DNA of 6,576 nt from an uncultured Lachnospiraceae bacterium (GCA_910585075.1 CAJUED010000097.1:1-6576), one strand, 5' to 3'. Positions 1-6,030 are shown, counted from the stretch's first letter. The notes: generated by a model from the sequence alone, not told the origin. A program made the numbers and translations.

Positions 1-48
1 TTTTCGGTGGCTCTCAAGCGGGAAACTGGTGGCTCCCAAGAGGGATAA
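1..48 (+). CDS. Possible C-terminal tail of an upstream gene (partial)
   Basis: Frame 1 is open from the window edge to a TAA at 46-48 and reads FSVALKRETGGSQEG. It could be the last 15 residues of a gene that starts outside the window, in the same frame as ligA and ending 15 bases before its ATG. Fifteen codons are too few to identify a family. The stretch is mostly covered by a tandem DNA repeat whose 22-bp period is not a multiple of three, so the open frame may be chance and the DNA regulatory. Confidence 0.25.
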   Translation, partial: FSVALKRETGGSQEG

Positions 49-49
49 T
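6..49 (+). repeat. Two 22-bp tandem direct repeats upstream of ligA
   Basis: Copy 1 (6-27) and copy 2 (28-49) match at 18 of 22 positions. The conserved core is GGTGGCTCYCAAGMGGGA (6-23 and 28-45). A 22-bp period is about two helical turns, so a protein could sit on the same DNA face at both copies. The sequence before position 6 does not continue the repeat, so only two copies are visible. They end 15 bases before the ligA start, where an operator or iteron-like site would be expected. Confidence 0.6.
44..49 (+). promoter_or_regulatory. Possible -10 element for ligA, without a -35 box
   Basis: GATAAT matches the sigma-A -10 consensus at 5 of 6 bases and would start transcription about 8 bases before the ligA ATG. 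No TTGACA-like hexamer lies 16-18 bases upstream; that space holds the tandem repeat. If real, it would need an activator bound at the repeats and would give a nearly leaderless mRNA, in line with the missing Shine-Dalgarno at ligA. Weak evidence. Confidence 0.2.
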
Positions 50-63
50 ATTCAGTAAAACGA

Positions 64-2088
64 ATGTCACAAACAACAGAACGTATCCATGAGCTGGTAG
101 ACAAGCTCAACCGCTACCGCCACGAATACTACAATGAAGATGCACCCAGCGTATCCGATGCCGTCTATGACCATCTCTATGATGAACTGGCGCGTGCAGA
201 GAAAGAAACAGGGATCATCTTAAGCAACTCCCCCACCCAGACGGTGGGCTATAAGGCTGTCAGCAGCCTGGAGAAGGTACGGCACCGCATCCCGCTGCTC
301 TCCCTTGACAAAACCAAACTGGTGAGTGATCTGGTTTCTTTCGCCAAAGACCATGCCGCACTGCTCATGCTGAAGCTGGACGGCCTGACCGTAAAGCTCG
401 TATACGAAGACGGGAAACTTGTGGAAGGCTCCACCAGGGGCGACGGCGATGAAGGGGAACTCATCACCCATAACATAGCCGCCTTCCGGAATGTGCCGCT
501 GTCCATCCCCGATAAGGGGCACCTTGAATTATCAGGCGAAGGTTTCATCCATAAAAGCGACTTTGAACGCTTAAAGGATACGCTCACCGGCAGCGACGGG
601 AAGCCCTACCGCAACGCAAGGAACCTTGCCTCCGGCTCTATCCGGTGCCTGGATGCAAACACCTGTAAAGAACGGGAAGTCAGCTTTTTTGCCTTTAATA
701 TCCTTGAGGGCATGGACAGCTTTCCTGATATACGGGACAGCCGCGGCAGTCTGCTGCTTTCAATGATTGATTATGGTTTCGGGATCTGTCCCTTTGTGCC
801 GATTCCGGCAGGCGCCTCTGCAGAGGAAATCGAAAAACAGATCCAGAACCTGCAGGAACTTGCAGAGACCTCAGACATCCCCATTGACGGGATGGTTCTG
901 CGGTATGACAGCCTTTCCTATTCTGCAAGTCTCGGCAGAACCGGCCACCATTACAATGACGGCATTGCCTTCAAATTTGAGGATGACACCTATGAAACAG
1001 TCTTCCGGTCTATTGAATGGCAGACAGGACGCAGCGGCGAAATCGCACCTGTTGCCATTTTTGACACGGTGGAGATTGACGGCTGTGAGGTATCCAGGGC
1101 AAGCCTCCATAACCTGACTTTTATCAAAAACCTTGAACTGCACCCCGGATGCCGCATCCTGGTATCCAAACGGAACATGATCATCCCCCATGTGGAAGAG
1201 AACCTTGACCGTGGCGCATATGAAGACATGGTGCCGGATACCTGCCCCTGCTGCGGGCAGCCCACGCGCACCTATTCCAGAACTGGTGACAAAGGACGTA
1301 TTGTGGAAACGCTCCACTGCGACAATCCCGAATGCGGCAGCCGCATCCTCCAGCGTTTCGTCCACTTTGCGGAAAAGAAGGCCATGAACATCAGGGGGCT
1401 TTCTGAGGCAACGCTGGACCAGCTCATCCGGATCGGTGCCTTAAAATGCTATCAGGATTTATACCACCTTGACCGCTACCGTGAGGAGATTACCGCACTG
1501 GAGGGCTTCGGGGAGAAATCCTATGAAAACCTGATCGCTTCCATCAATGAGAGCCGCAACACGACATTCGTGCGCTTTGTGGTGGCAATGGACATCCCCC
1601 TGATCGGCAGGACTGCCAGCAGGATACTGGACAGGCATTTCCACGGCAGCCTGCGGGAGCTGCAGCTGGCCGCACTGGACCGCTTTGACTTTACCTGTCT
1701 TGACGGGATCGGTGATACCATGAGCAGCAACCTCCATAAGTGGTTCCGCAGCTCAGACCACCTTTTGTTATGGTGCAGTTTACAGAAAGAATTAAACTTT
1801 GAAAATGGTTTGGATGCAGAAGCATCCGGAGAGGAGAACACTATGAACGGAACAGATAACAAATTTGCAGGATGCACTATCGTAGCCACAGGGAAACTGG
1901 AGAATTTCACCCGTGACGGCATCAATGCCAGGATCATCAGCCTCGGTGCCACACCCGGCAGCTCCGTCACCAAAAAGACGGATTACCTGATCTGCGGTGA
2001 AAAGGCCGGAAGCAAGCTGGCAAAGGCGCAGCAGCTCGGTGTAAAGATCCTGACAGAACAGGAATTTCTGGAGATGACAGCTTCCTGA
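64..2088 (+). CDS. ligA: NAD-dependent DNA ligase LigA, divergent accessory-type copy
   Basis: Cytoplasmic enzyme that seals 3'-OH/5'-phosphate nicks in duplex DNA with NAD+, through ligase-AMP and DNA-adenylate intermediates. At 674 aa it has the normal LigA length and all domains. The Ia NAD-binding domain keeps SDAVYD (31-36). The nucleotidyltransferase domain has the nucleophile K104 in KLDG, TRGDG (124-128), SGE (157-159), RNARNLASGS (183-192), IDG (274-276) and K304. The OB fold follows (about 318-380), then a Cys4 zinc finger (C394, C397, C419, C424), helix-hairpin-helix repeats (about 440-560) and a C-terminal BRCT domain (about 598-674). Oddities: the residue two before the nucleophile is Met102, usually Glu (E. 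coli E113). Arg280 sits where a Lys is usual (E. coli K290), and EVRGE has become ELSGE. No convincing Shine-Dalgarno precedes the ATG. The family call is secure. That it is a second, mobile-element ligase rather than the housekeeping one is inference. Confidence 0.95.
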   Translation: MSQTTERIHELVDKLNRYRHEYYNEDAPSVSDAVYDHLYDELARAEKETGIILSNSPTQTVGYKAVSSLEKVRHRIPLLSLDKTKLVSDLVSFAKDHAALLMLKLDGLTVKLVYEDGKLVEGSTRGDGDEGELITHNIAAFRNVPLSIPDKGHLELSGEGFIHKSDFERLKDTLTGSDGKPYRNARNLASGSIRCLDANTCKEREVSFFAFNILEGMDSFPDIRDSRGSLLLSMIDYGFGICPFVPIPAGASAEEIEKQIQNLQELAETSDIPIDGMVLRYDSLSYSASLGRTGHHYNDGIAFKFEDDTYETVFRSIEWQTGRSGEIAPVAIFDTVEIDGCEVSRASLHNLTFIKNLELHPGCRILVSKRNMIIPHVEENLDRGAYEDMVPDTCPCCGQPTRTYSRTGDKGRIVETLHCDNPECGSRILQRFVHFAEKKAMNIRGLSEATLDQLIRIGALKCYQDLYHLDRYREEITALEGFGEKSYENLIASINESRNTTFVRFVVAMDIPLIGRTASRILDRHFHGSLRELQLAALDRFDFTCLDGIGDTMSSNLHKWFRSSDHLLLWCSLQKELNFENGLDAEASGEENTMNGTDNKFAGCTIVATGKLENFTRDGINARIISLGATPGSSVTKKTDYLICGEKAGSKLAKAQQLGVKILTEQEFLEMTAS

Positions 2089-2120
2089 GTGTGGCTGTTC
2101 AACACCAGATTTTACCTGAT

Positions 2121-2154
2121 CCCCAAATACAGATAACACAGCCTGCATTTGGGG
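2121..2154 (+). repeat. Inverted repeat in the ligA-hypothetical spacer
   Basis: CCCCAAAT (2121-2128) and ATTTGGGG (2147-2154) are perfect 8-bp inverted arms with an 18-base loop. They end 10 bases before the Shine-Dalgarno of the next gene. No U-run follows, so it is not a standard terminator. It could be an operator or an RNA hairpin affecting access to the ribosome site. Confidence 0.4.
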
Positions 2155-2164
2155 CATGAAAGAC

Positions 2165-2173
2165 AAAGGAGGA
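2165..2173 (+). promoter_or_regulatory. Strong ribosome binding site deciding the start at 2182
   Basis: AAAGGAGGA lies 8 bases before ATG 2182. An earlier in-frame ATG at 2149 lies inside the inverted repeat and has no Shine-Dalgarno, so it is not the start. Confidence 0.85.
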
Positions 2174-2181
2174 TACGACAG

Positions 2182-2694
2182 ATGAACATTTTAGGTATTC
2201 CGCTGCAGGTGACATTAACAGAGTTTCCAACCGGAAGCACACTGGCAGAAACAGCCCCGGAAAATATATCCATTTATGAGGATGATATTACGGCTGTCCT
2301 CTGGCAGCGGTGGATCGCCTGCTATATGCTGTATGACTGGAATTTCCGCCATGCAGATTTTACATATGGCAACAATAAGCATACATGGATAGAGCAGGTA
2401 TGCAAACGGCTGGAAGGCACATCCATAAATGCCGGGGCTTTGAAAAATACCCTGACCGATACGTTCAACCACGTCCTGCTTGAGGATCTGGAGGACTTCA
2501 TCCAGACACATATGAAAGTATGGAAATGTGACCGGTTAACGGTTGAATTCCATGTTGCAAGAGTAGTATCGGAACTTTTTACTGTAATACCACAAGAAGG
2601 GAGACGGGAACCTGGTGCGCCGGGTTCCCCTTTTCACATATGCCAAAAGAAAAGTTACTTGATAAATGCTGCCATAAATGCGGCAGCCGGATGA
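2182..2694 (+). CDS. Hypothetical protein, 170 aa, possibly 3' extended
   Basis: I do not recognise this family. The predicted protein is acidic to neutral and soluble, with no signal peptide or membrane segment. It is rich in aromatic residues in the middle (for example WQRWIACYMLYDWNF) and probably mostly helical from about residue 40 to 130. The start is fixed by AAAGGAGGA upstream. The last 30 or so residues (from about 2590) look unlike a real C-terminus: they are Gly/Pro/Arg- then Ala/Asn-rich, encoded across a terminator-like hairpin, and overlap the next gene by 55 bases. A one-base shorter T-run at 2576-2580 would end the protein at TAA 2585-2587, just before the hairpin. The true end may therefore be earlier, by an indel or sequencing error. 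Its place between ligA and two cysteine-rich genes suggests a role on the same element, but no function can be assigned. Confidence 0.75.
   Translation: MNILGIPLQVTLTEFPTGSTLAETAPENISIYEDDITAVLWQRWIACYMLYDWNFRHADFTYGNNKHTWIEQVCKRLEGTSINAGALKNTLTDTFNHVLLEDLEDFIQTHMKVWKCDRLTVEFHVARVVSELFTVIPQEGRREPGAPGSPFHICQKKSYLINAAINAAAG
2606..2634 (+). terminator. Terminator-like hairpin between two genes
   Basis: GGGAACCTGG (2606-2615) pairs with CCGGGTTCCC (2620-2629) in a continuous 10-bp stem, including one T-G pair, with loop TGCG; CTTTTC follows. The stem is strong but the T-run is only four, so it may attenuate transcription or mark an RNA processing site rather than stop all transcription. It lies inside the annotated 3' end of the 2182 gene and 6 bases before the ATG at 2640. 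Confidence 0.6.
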
Positions 2695-2840
2695 ACAACT
2701 GGGACAGGCGGCTCACAAACACATTCAAGGTAATGGACACCTGTGAGCGCTGTTTCTGCAGCATATATGACATGGACAAGGATGCCTTCCGTAAGCAGAT
2801 GGAGGATTTCTTTGATATTCGCCCCTGCCAGGGGCTGTAA
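2640..2840 (+). CDS. Small zinc-ribbon-like protein, 66 aa
   Basis: Two cysteine pairs typical of a zinc ribbon are visible: C11-x2-C14 (with an extra C10) and C35-x2-C38 (with an extra C40), 20 residues apart. A charged amphipathic helix (about 46-58) and a short tail follow. Such small ribbons often bind nucleic acid or a protein partner; which one cannot be read here. There is no Shine-Dalgarno before ATG 2640. It either depends on coupling with the gene that overlaps it by 55 bases or is translated poorly. The frame stays open upstream to 2547 without a usual start codon. The 3' end carries a compact palindrome (GCCCCT 2821-2826, AGGGGC 2830-2835), and its stop codon TAA overlaps the next gene's Shine-Dalgarno. 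The coding call rests on the cysteine pattern and the tight spacing. Confidence 0.7.
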   Translation: MPKEKLLDKCCHKCGSRMNNWDRRLTNTFKVMDTCERCFCSIYDMDKDAFRKQMEDFFDIRPCQGL

Positions 2841-2845
2841 GGAGG
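2839..2845 (+). promoter_or_regulatory. Ribosome binding site deciding the start at 2851
   Basis: AAGGAGG lies 5 bases before ATG 2851 and overlaps the stop codon of the zinc-ribbon gene, so the two genes are translationally linked. The same frame is open back to an ATG at 2743, but that start has no Shine-Dalgarno and would run inside the previous gene in another frame. Confidence 0.85.
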
Positions 2846-2850
2846 CGGAC

Positions 2851-4044
2851 ATGGATCTGGAATACAACAAACTGACCACCGGACTTCTGGCCCAGGGCTT
2901 TACTGCAGACAATCATCCGGACTATGTAAAGCTGCCCGGCTGCATACCCGACAAAAACAACCCGCTGAGAAACTATGACGGAGGCTTTGTATACCAGGGC
3001 AGTTACACCGACAGCCTCATCTATAAAACCGGCTGCGGGAAGTTCGTAAAAGGAAAGAATGTCCTGCATGACATGGGCTACATGGGGATCGACTGGTGCC
3101 ATGAGAATGATAACCCGGTAATGCGCTGTCCCTATGACAATCCTGAATGCAGCAGGAACAATCCCCTGCTGCATGGAACCCACGGCGGCGTACTCCGCGC
3201 CCAGTGCTGGTGCGAATGCCACAAAACTGCCGAGCCTTACGATTACCAAAACAGCATAGAGCTGGCAAATGCGGAACGTGAGGCGGAGCGCAGGCAGAAA
3301 TATGAGGAATATGTGTCAATGCACCACGGCAGGGTATGCGCAAACCACATGTATTATGATGAACACACGCGCACCTGGTCACAGCGCTATGAGCCGCATC
3401 AATGCTTCCGCAGGTGCTGCGCCCATTTCTGCCCGATACAAAACCGGGAACTGAGCAAAAAGCGCGGGAATGTATATTATGACCTGAAGACCACCCGCAT
3501 CCGGCAGGACGGGACCCTGTTCGACGGTGAAAAGATCGTATCGGTCACACGCGGCATCCGCTACTATGACCACCCTGTCAGCATGGATATATGCGAGGCT
3601 TTTGTAAAGCTACAGGGCGGCAGGATCTATGAGGAATACAAACGGAACCACTCCCGGCTCTGGGCTTTGGACAGGACTTTCCAGGCGGAGATCTTAAACA
3701 TCCGTGCTGAATCCAGGCCAAGCCGGGATCTGATGCAGGACCTGCAGGACATCAAAAACGGCACTGAGATCCGTTATGACGCTGACCTGCGGAAAGCTGA
3801 CAAAGAGCAGAAAAGCCGGAAACGCGCGGAGGCCATGGAAAAGAAAATACAGGCGCTTGAACGGAAGCTGCTGGATGTTGGCTATGAGAACCTGGAGACA
3901 TACTCCCTGGATAAAATCCACGCCGACAAATGGCTTACGCCGGAGCGGATACGGGAGCTGGCTGAGATACGGGAACAACGGATGCTGGAGGAAAAAAATC
4001 AGCCGGTGCAGCTCAGCCTGCCCCTGGATGTGCTTTTTCCATGA
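2851..4044 (+). CDS. Cysteine-rich protein with C-terminal beta-clamp-binding motif, 397 aa
   Basis: I do not recognise the family. The N-terminal half has many cysteines and histidines: C31, C62, C83, C93, C100, C119/121/123 (CWCECH), C163, and C185/189/190/194 (CFRRCCAHFC). This suggests two or more structural zinc sites. A KR/E-rich segment (about 311-345) is probably a coiled coil, followed by a second helical segment (about 362-382). The extreme C-terminus holds QLSLPL (387-392), five residues from the end. That is the hexapeptide by which E. coli Hda binds the DnaN sliding clamp, and it sits on a plausible flexible tail. Together with the nearby ligA this suggests a clamp-tethered replication or repair factor of a mobile element; this is inference. 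No nuclease, helicase or polymerase motif was seen. The start is fixed by AAGGAGG upstream, and the gene follows the zinc-ribbon gene by 10 bases. Confidence 0.85.
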   Translation: MDLEYNKLTTGLLAQGFTADNHPDYVKLPGCIPDKNNPLRNYDGGFVYQGSYTDSLIYKTGCGKFVKGKNVLHDMGYMGIDWCHENDNPVMRCPYDNPECSRNNPLLHGTHGGVLRAQCWCECHKTAEPYDYQNSIELANAEREAERRQKYEEYVSMHHGRVCANHMYYDEHTRTWSQRYEPHQCFRRCCAHFCPIQNRELSKKRGNVYYDLKTTRIRQDGTLFDGEKIVSVTRGIRYYDHPVSMDICEAFVKLQGGRIYEEYKRNHSRLWALDRTFQAEILNIRAESRPSRDLMQDLQDIKNGTEIRYDADLRKADKEQKSRKRAEAMEKKIQALERKLLDVGYENLETYSLDKIHADKWLTPERIRELAEIREQRMLEEKNQPVQLSLPLDVLFP

Positions 4045-4148
4045 AAATTTTTTCAAGTATTTGCGCCCTGCGGAGTCTTTATTTATTGAGGGCATGAAAC
4101 ATTCACAACAAGAAACTGTATACGATTTAAGAAAGAGAGGTATTATTT

Positions 4149-4835
4149 ATGACAAACACAACCAAAACCATTCAGGAACTGAACCTGTCGGATGGCTTCC
4201 TTTTCGCAAAAGTAATGGACGATAAGGAAATCTGCAGAAAAGTATTGGGGAAGATACTGGGAATCCCCATACAAAAAGTTTCAATTCCTGACGGCCAAAG
4301 AACAGCCGATATTCCCCATGGCAGCCAGGGCATCCAGCGGTACGCATATTCCAGTGATGACAAAGATACGGTCTACAATGTAAAGGTGGAATGCCTGAAC
4401 CAGCATAAAGCCATGCTCCCCCAAATGGCAAGGTATTATGAAGAAAGCATGGACTCCGGCATTATTTCTGCTGGGCTGGACTACGGAAAACTGAAAAAAT
4501 CCTATGTCATCTTCATCTGCAGCTTTGACCCGTTTATGGAGGGACGCCATATCTACACCTTTGAAAACCGGTGCAGGGAATATCCTTCCCTTTCCCTTGG
4601 GGACGAGGCAACAAAGATATTCCTGAACACCAAAGGTACGGTCAATGATGTGGATCAGGAAATGCTGGATTTTCTCACCTACATGGAAAACACTGCCGAT
4701 GCTTTTGCGGCACAGGCAGCCAGTCCGCTGGTCAGGGAGATCCATAAAAGAGTAACTGAAATAAAACAGAATAAGGATATGGCGGATGAATATGCAGACT
4801 TTGCCATGTCCCTCTGTAAAAGCATCATGAAATAA
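4149..4835 (+). CDS. Rpn/PDDEXK_2-type nuclease homologue with degenerate active site
   Basis: The fold signature matches the Rpn-family recombination-promoting nuclease / PDDEXK_2 transposase-like group. Visible are NLSDGFLFAKVMDD (12-25), a YNV strand (76-78), RYYEESMD (95-102), SYVIFICSFDPF (118-129), YTFENRC (136-142) and IFLNTKGT (157-164). Active relatives, as I recall them, have a catalytic Asp in G-x-R-x-D-V-Y and an E-x-Q/K in YNVExQ. Here those sites read GIQRYAY (Tyr65) and YNVKVE (Lys79-Val80-Glu81), so the Asp and the first acidic residue are gone and the E-x-K order is reversed. At 228 aa it also lacks the glycine/glutamate-rich C-terminal tail common in the family. It is probably catalytically dead: a decaying gene, or one kept as a binding or regulatory protein. 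A Shine-Dalgarno (AGAGAGG, 4134-4140) supports ATG 4149. No confident promoter was seen in the 104-bp gap before it. Confidence 0.85.
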   Translation: MTNTTKTIQELNLSDGFLFAKVMDDKEICRKVLGKILGIPIQKVSIPDGQRTADIPHGSQGIQRYAYSSDDKDTVYNVKVECLNQHKAMLPQMARYYEESMDSGIISAGLDYGKLKKSYVIFICSFDPFMEGRHIYTFENRCREYPSLSLGDEATKIFLNTKGTVNDVDQEMLDFLTYMENTADAFAAQAASPLVREIHKRVTEIKQNKDMADEYADFAMSLCKSIMK

Positions 4836-4942
4836 GGTGATACCGCCCAGCATCTGCTGGTCCTTATTCAAAAATCCGGCTGTCGGCGCTTATCACATAT
4901 AAAGCTCCCATCCAAAACTGTAAAACAATTTTCAAACCGCAA

Positions 4943-4971
4943 CTGACAAAACGGCGGCACCATGCTATAAT
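4943..4971 (+). promoter_or_regulatory. Strong sigma-A promoter for the Rpn-like unit
   Basis: CTGACA (4943-4948, 5/6 to consensus) and TATAAT (4966-4971, perfect) are 17 bases apart, with an extended -10 TG at 4963-4964. Transcription would start near 4978, giving a leader of about 70 bases before the gene at 5052. The rest of the 4836-5048 gap holds only a short palindrome (CCAGC 4847-4851, GCTGG 4856-4860) and no gene. Confidence 0.85.
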
Positions 4972-5041
4972 GGGAGAAAGGGGATGGCTTTTATGTAAAA
5001 TCGTGCAGACGGACACCGCAAACCCTGAAAATAACTAATAC

Positions 5042-5046
5042 GGAGG
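5042..5046 (+). promoter_or_regulatory. Ribosome binding site favouring start 5052 over 5049
   Basis: GGAGG lies 2 bases before ATG 5049 but 5 bases before ATG 5052. The second spacing is the workable one, so I place the start at 5052; the difference is one methionine. Confidence 0.65.
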
Positions 5047-5051
5047 ATATG

Positions 5052-5924
5052 ATGTCAGAAGGAATTGCATATCAGAACAAGGATATTCTGTTTAAGATCC
5101 TTGGCCAGACCTACAAAGAAAAAAGCTTTGCGGCATACGGAATTGACCTCCCGCCTATCCGGGAACTGCTTCCGACAAACCTGCCGAAAATCTCAGCAAA
5201 CGAAAAAGACATTGACAACCTGTTCCTGTTGGCAGACGGAACCTATGCCATTGTTGACTATGAAGCTGAGTATAAAAAACTGAATAAGATAAAATACCTG
5301 AATTATATTGCGCGGGTTATGGAAAAATACTATAAAGAAAACGAGAACTTTGATCTGCGCCTGATTGTCATCTACACCGGTGATGTAAAAAGCGCTGAAC
5401 CCAATTTTGAAACCAAATGCCTTACACTCCGCACAGAACAGGCTTTCCTTTCCCACATAGACGGTGAGGCGGCATTTAACATGATCCAGCAAAAAATCCT
5501 CTCCGGTACAGTGCTTGAGGATGATGACCTGATGAAGCTTGTTATCCTGCCCCTGACAGTCCCCGGTTCCAAAGGGAAACAGGAAATGCTGGAAAAGGTC
5601 GTGGATCTAGCAGAACAGATAACGGATGAGGAACAACGGATTTTTACCCTTTCCGGCGTGATAGTTGCAAGTGACAAATTCATAAACAGGGATTACATGG
5701 AGCAAATAAGGAGGCGCATCAACATGACACAGTTAGGACAGCTTTATGAAAAGGAAAAGATTGAGTATGCAAATAATAAGGTACGAGAGAATTCCATAAA
5801 AGAAAGAACTGAAATGGCTCTAAAAATGTTAAATCGTGACATTGATATTATTGATATTATGGAAGTTACTGGTCTGACAGAAGATGAGCTTCTTCGCCTT
5901 CAGGAAAAAGGCGTAACCGTTTGA
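5052..5924 (+). CDS. Rpn-like PD-(D/E)XK protein, long form, with internal start
   Basis: 290-aa protein of a family I remember as common in Lachnospiraceae and usually left hypothetical or grouped with Rpn/YhgA-like nucleases. The N-terminal domain has GIAYQNKDI (4-12), KSFAAYGIDLP (24-34), D55 before a hydrophobic strand, and AIVDYEAEY (66-74). D55 plus D69-x-E71 fits a PD-(D/E)XK active site; this assignment is by pattern only. RLIVIYTGDV (103-112) and ASDKFINRDYMEQIRRR (206-222) are other conserved blocks. The C-terminal 66 residues (225-290) form a separate helical module ending in a TGLTEDELLRL motif. By analogy with E. coli RpnA, the long form would be a DNA-cutting, growth-inhibiting defence protein (inference). 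It has its own strong promoter. The DNA for the C-terminal module is about 31% GC (5761-5880) against about 49% just upstream (5521-5640), suggesting a swapped-in or fast-evolving tail. Confidence 0.8.
   Translation: MSEGIAYQNKDILFKILGQTYKEKSFAAYGIDLPPIRELLPTNLPKISANEKDIDNLFLLADGTYAIVDYEAEYKKLNKIKYLNYIARVMEKYYKENENFDLRLIVIYTGDVKSAEPNFETKCLTLRTEQAFLSHIDGEAAFNMIQQKILSGTVLEDDDLMKLVILPLTVPGSKGKQEMLEKVVDLAEQITDEEQRIFTLSGVIVASDKFINRDYMEQIRRRINMTQLGQLYEKEKIEYANNKVRENSIKERTEMALKMLNRDIDIIDIMEVTGLTEDELLRLQEKGVTV
5707..5726 (+). promoter_or_regulatory. Internal ribosome binding site and in-frame ATG
   Basis: TAAGGAGG (5707-5714) is followed after 9 bases by ATG 5724-5726, in frame with the long protein (codon 225). 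This is as good a start as any gene in the window has. It falls exactly at the border between the nuclease-like domain and the C-terminal module. The Shine-Dalgarno is formed by adjacent AGG AGG arginine codons. Confidence 0.7.
5720..5770 (+). repeat. Direct repeat, copy A (inside the Rpn-like gene)
   Basis: This 51-base block recurs at 6031-6081 with one mismatch (A5750 against G6061), an offset of 311 bases. It covers the internal start codon and the first 15 codons of the short form. Beyond it the two copies remain alignable as protein but diverge strongly in DNA. Confidence 0.9.
5724..5924 (+). CDS. Predicted short form (66 aa) from internal start; candidate antitoxin
   Basis: Translation from the internal ATG would give a 66-aa protein identical to the C-terminal module of the long form. 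It begins MTQLGQLYEKEKIEYAN and ends with a TGLTEDELLRL helix pair. In E. coli, rpnA makes a short protein, RpnA-S, from an internal start, and it binds and blocks the long toxic form. The same layout here suggests the same role (inference). Support comes from the strong internal Shine-Dalgarno and from a separate downstream gene that begins at the equivalent ATG, as if evolution had treated it as a real start. The amino-terminal half is charged and probably helical. Nothing else indicates DNA binding or catalysis. Confidence 0.55.
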   Translation: MTQLGQLYEKEKIEYANNKVRENSIKERTEMALKMLNRDIDIIDIMEVTGLTEDELLRLQEKGVTV

Positions 5925-5940
5925 TTCTCAGCAGGTATCA

Positions 5941-5961
5941 GGGAGAAGTATTTGCTTCCCC
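5941..5961 (+). terminator. Weak hairpin after the Rpn-like gene
   Basis: GGGAGAAG (5941-5948) pairs with CTTCCCC (5955-5961) with one bulged A and loop TATTTG. No clear T-run follows, so it may slow or partly end transcription, or stabilise the 3' end, rather than fully separate the two genes. Confidence 0.3.
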
Positions 5962-6030
5962 CGATTTCATAAATAACCTTTAAGCAAGTCTATGATTTTT
6001 TACAGATTATAGTCAAAATACATGGAGAAG

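Noticed and set aside
871..1365. 164-codon - strand frame, and other long frames inside ligA on both strands
   Set aside because: They overlap conserved ligase motifs, have no ribosome binding sites and show no recognisable family.
2725..3249. 174-codon - strand frame opposite the cysteine-rich gene
   Set aside because: The + strand gene has a strong Shine-Dalgarno and a patterned cysteine content; the opposite frame has neither.
4051..4148. Promoter for the degenerate Rpn-type gene (TTCACA with TACGAT, or TTGAGG with TACGAT)
   Set aside because: Spacings of 13 and 29 bases do not fit a sigma-A promoter.
4847..4860. CCAGC-ATCT-GCTGG palindrome as terminator
   Set aside because: The stem is only 5 bp and there is no T-run; too weak to call.
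4984..4998. Tiny leader frame (MAFM) behind the 4943 promoter
   Set aside because: Its only Shine-Dalgarno-like bases lie at or before the expected transcript start, and four codons carry no attenuation signal I can see.
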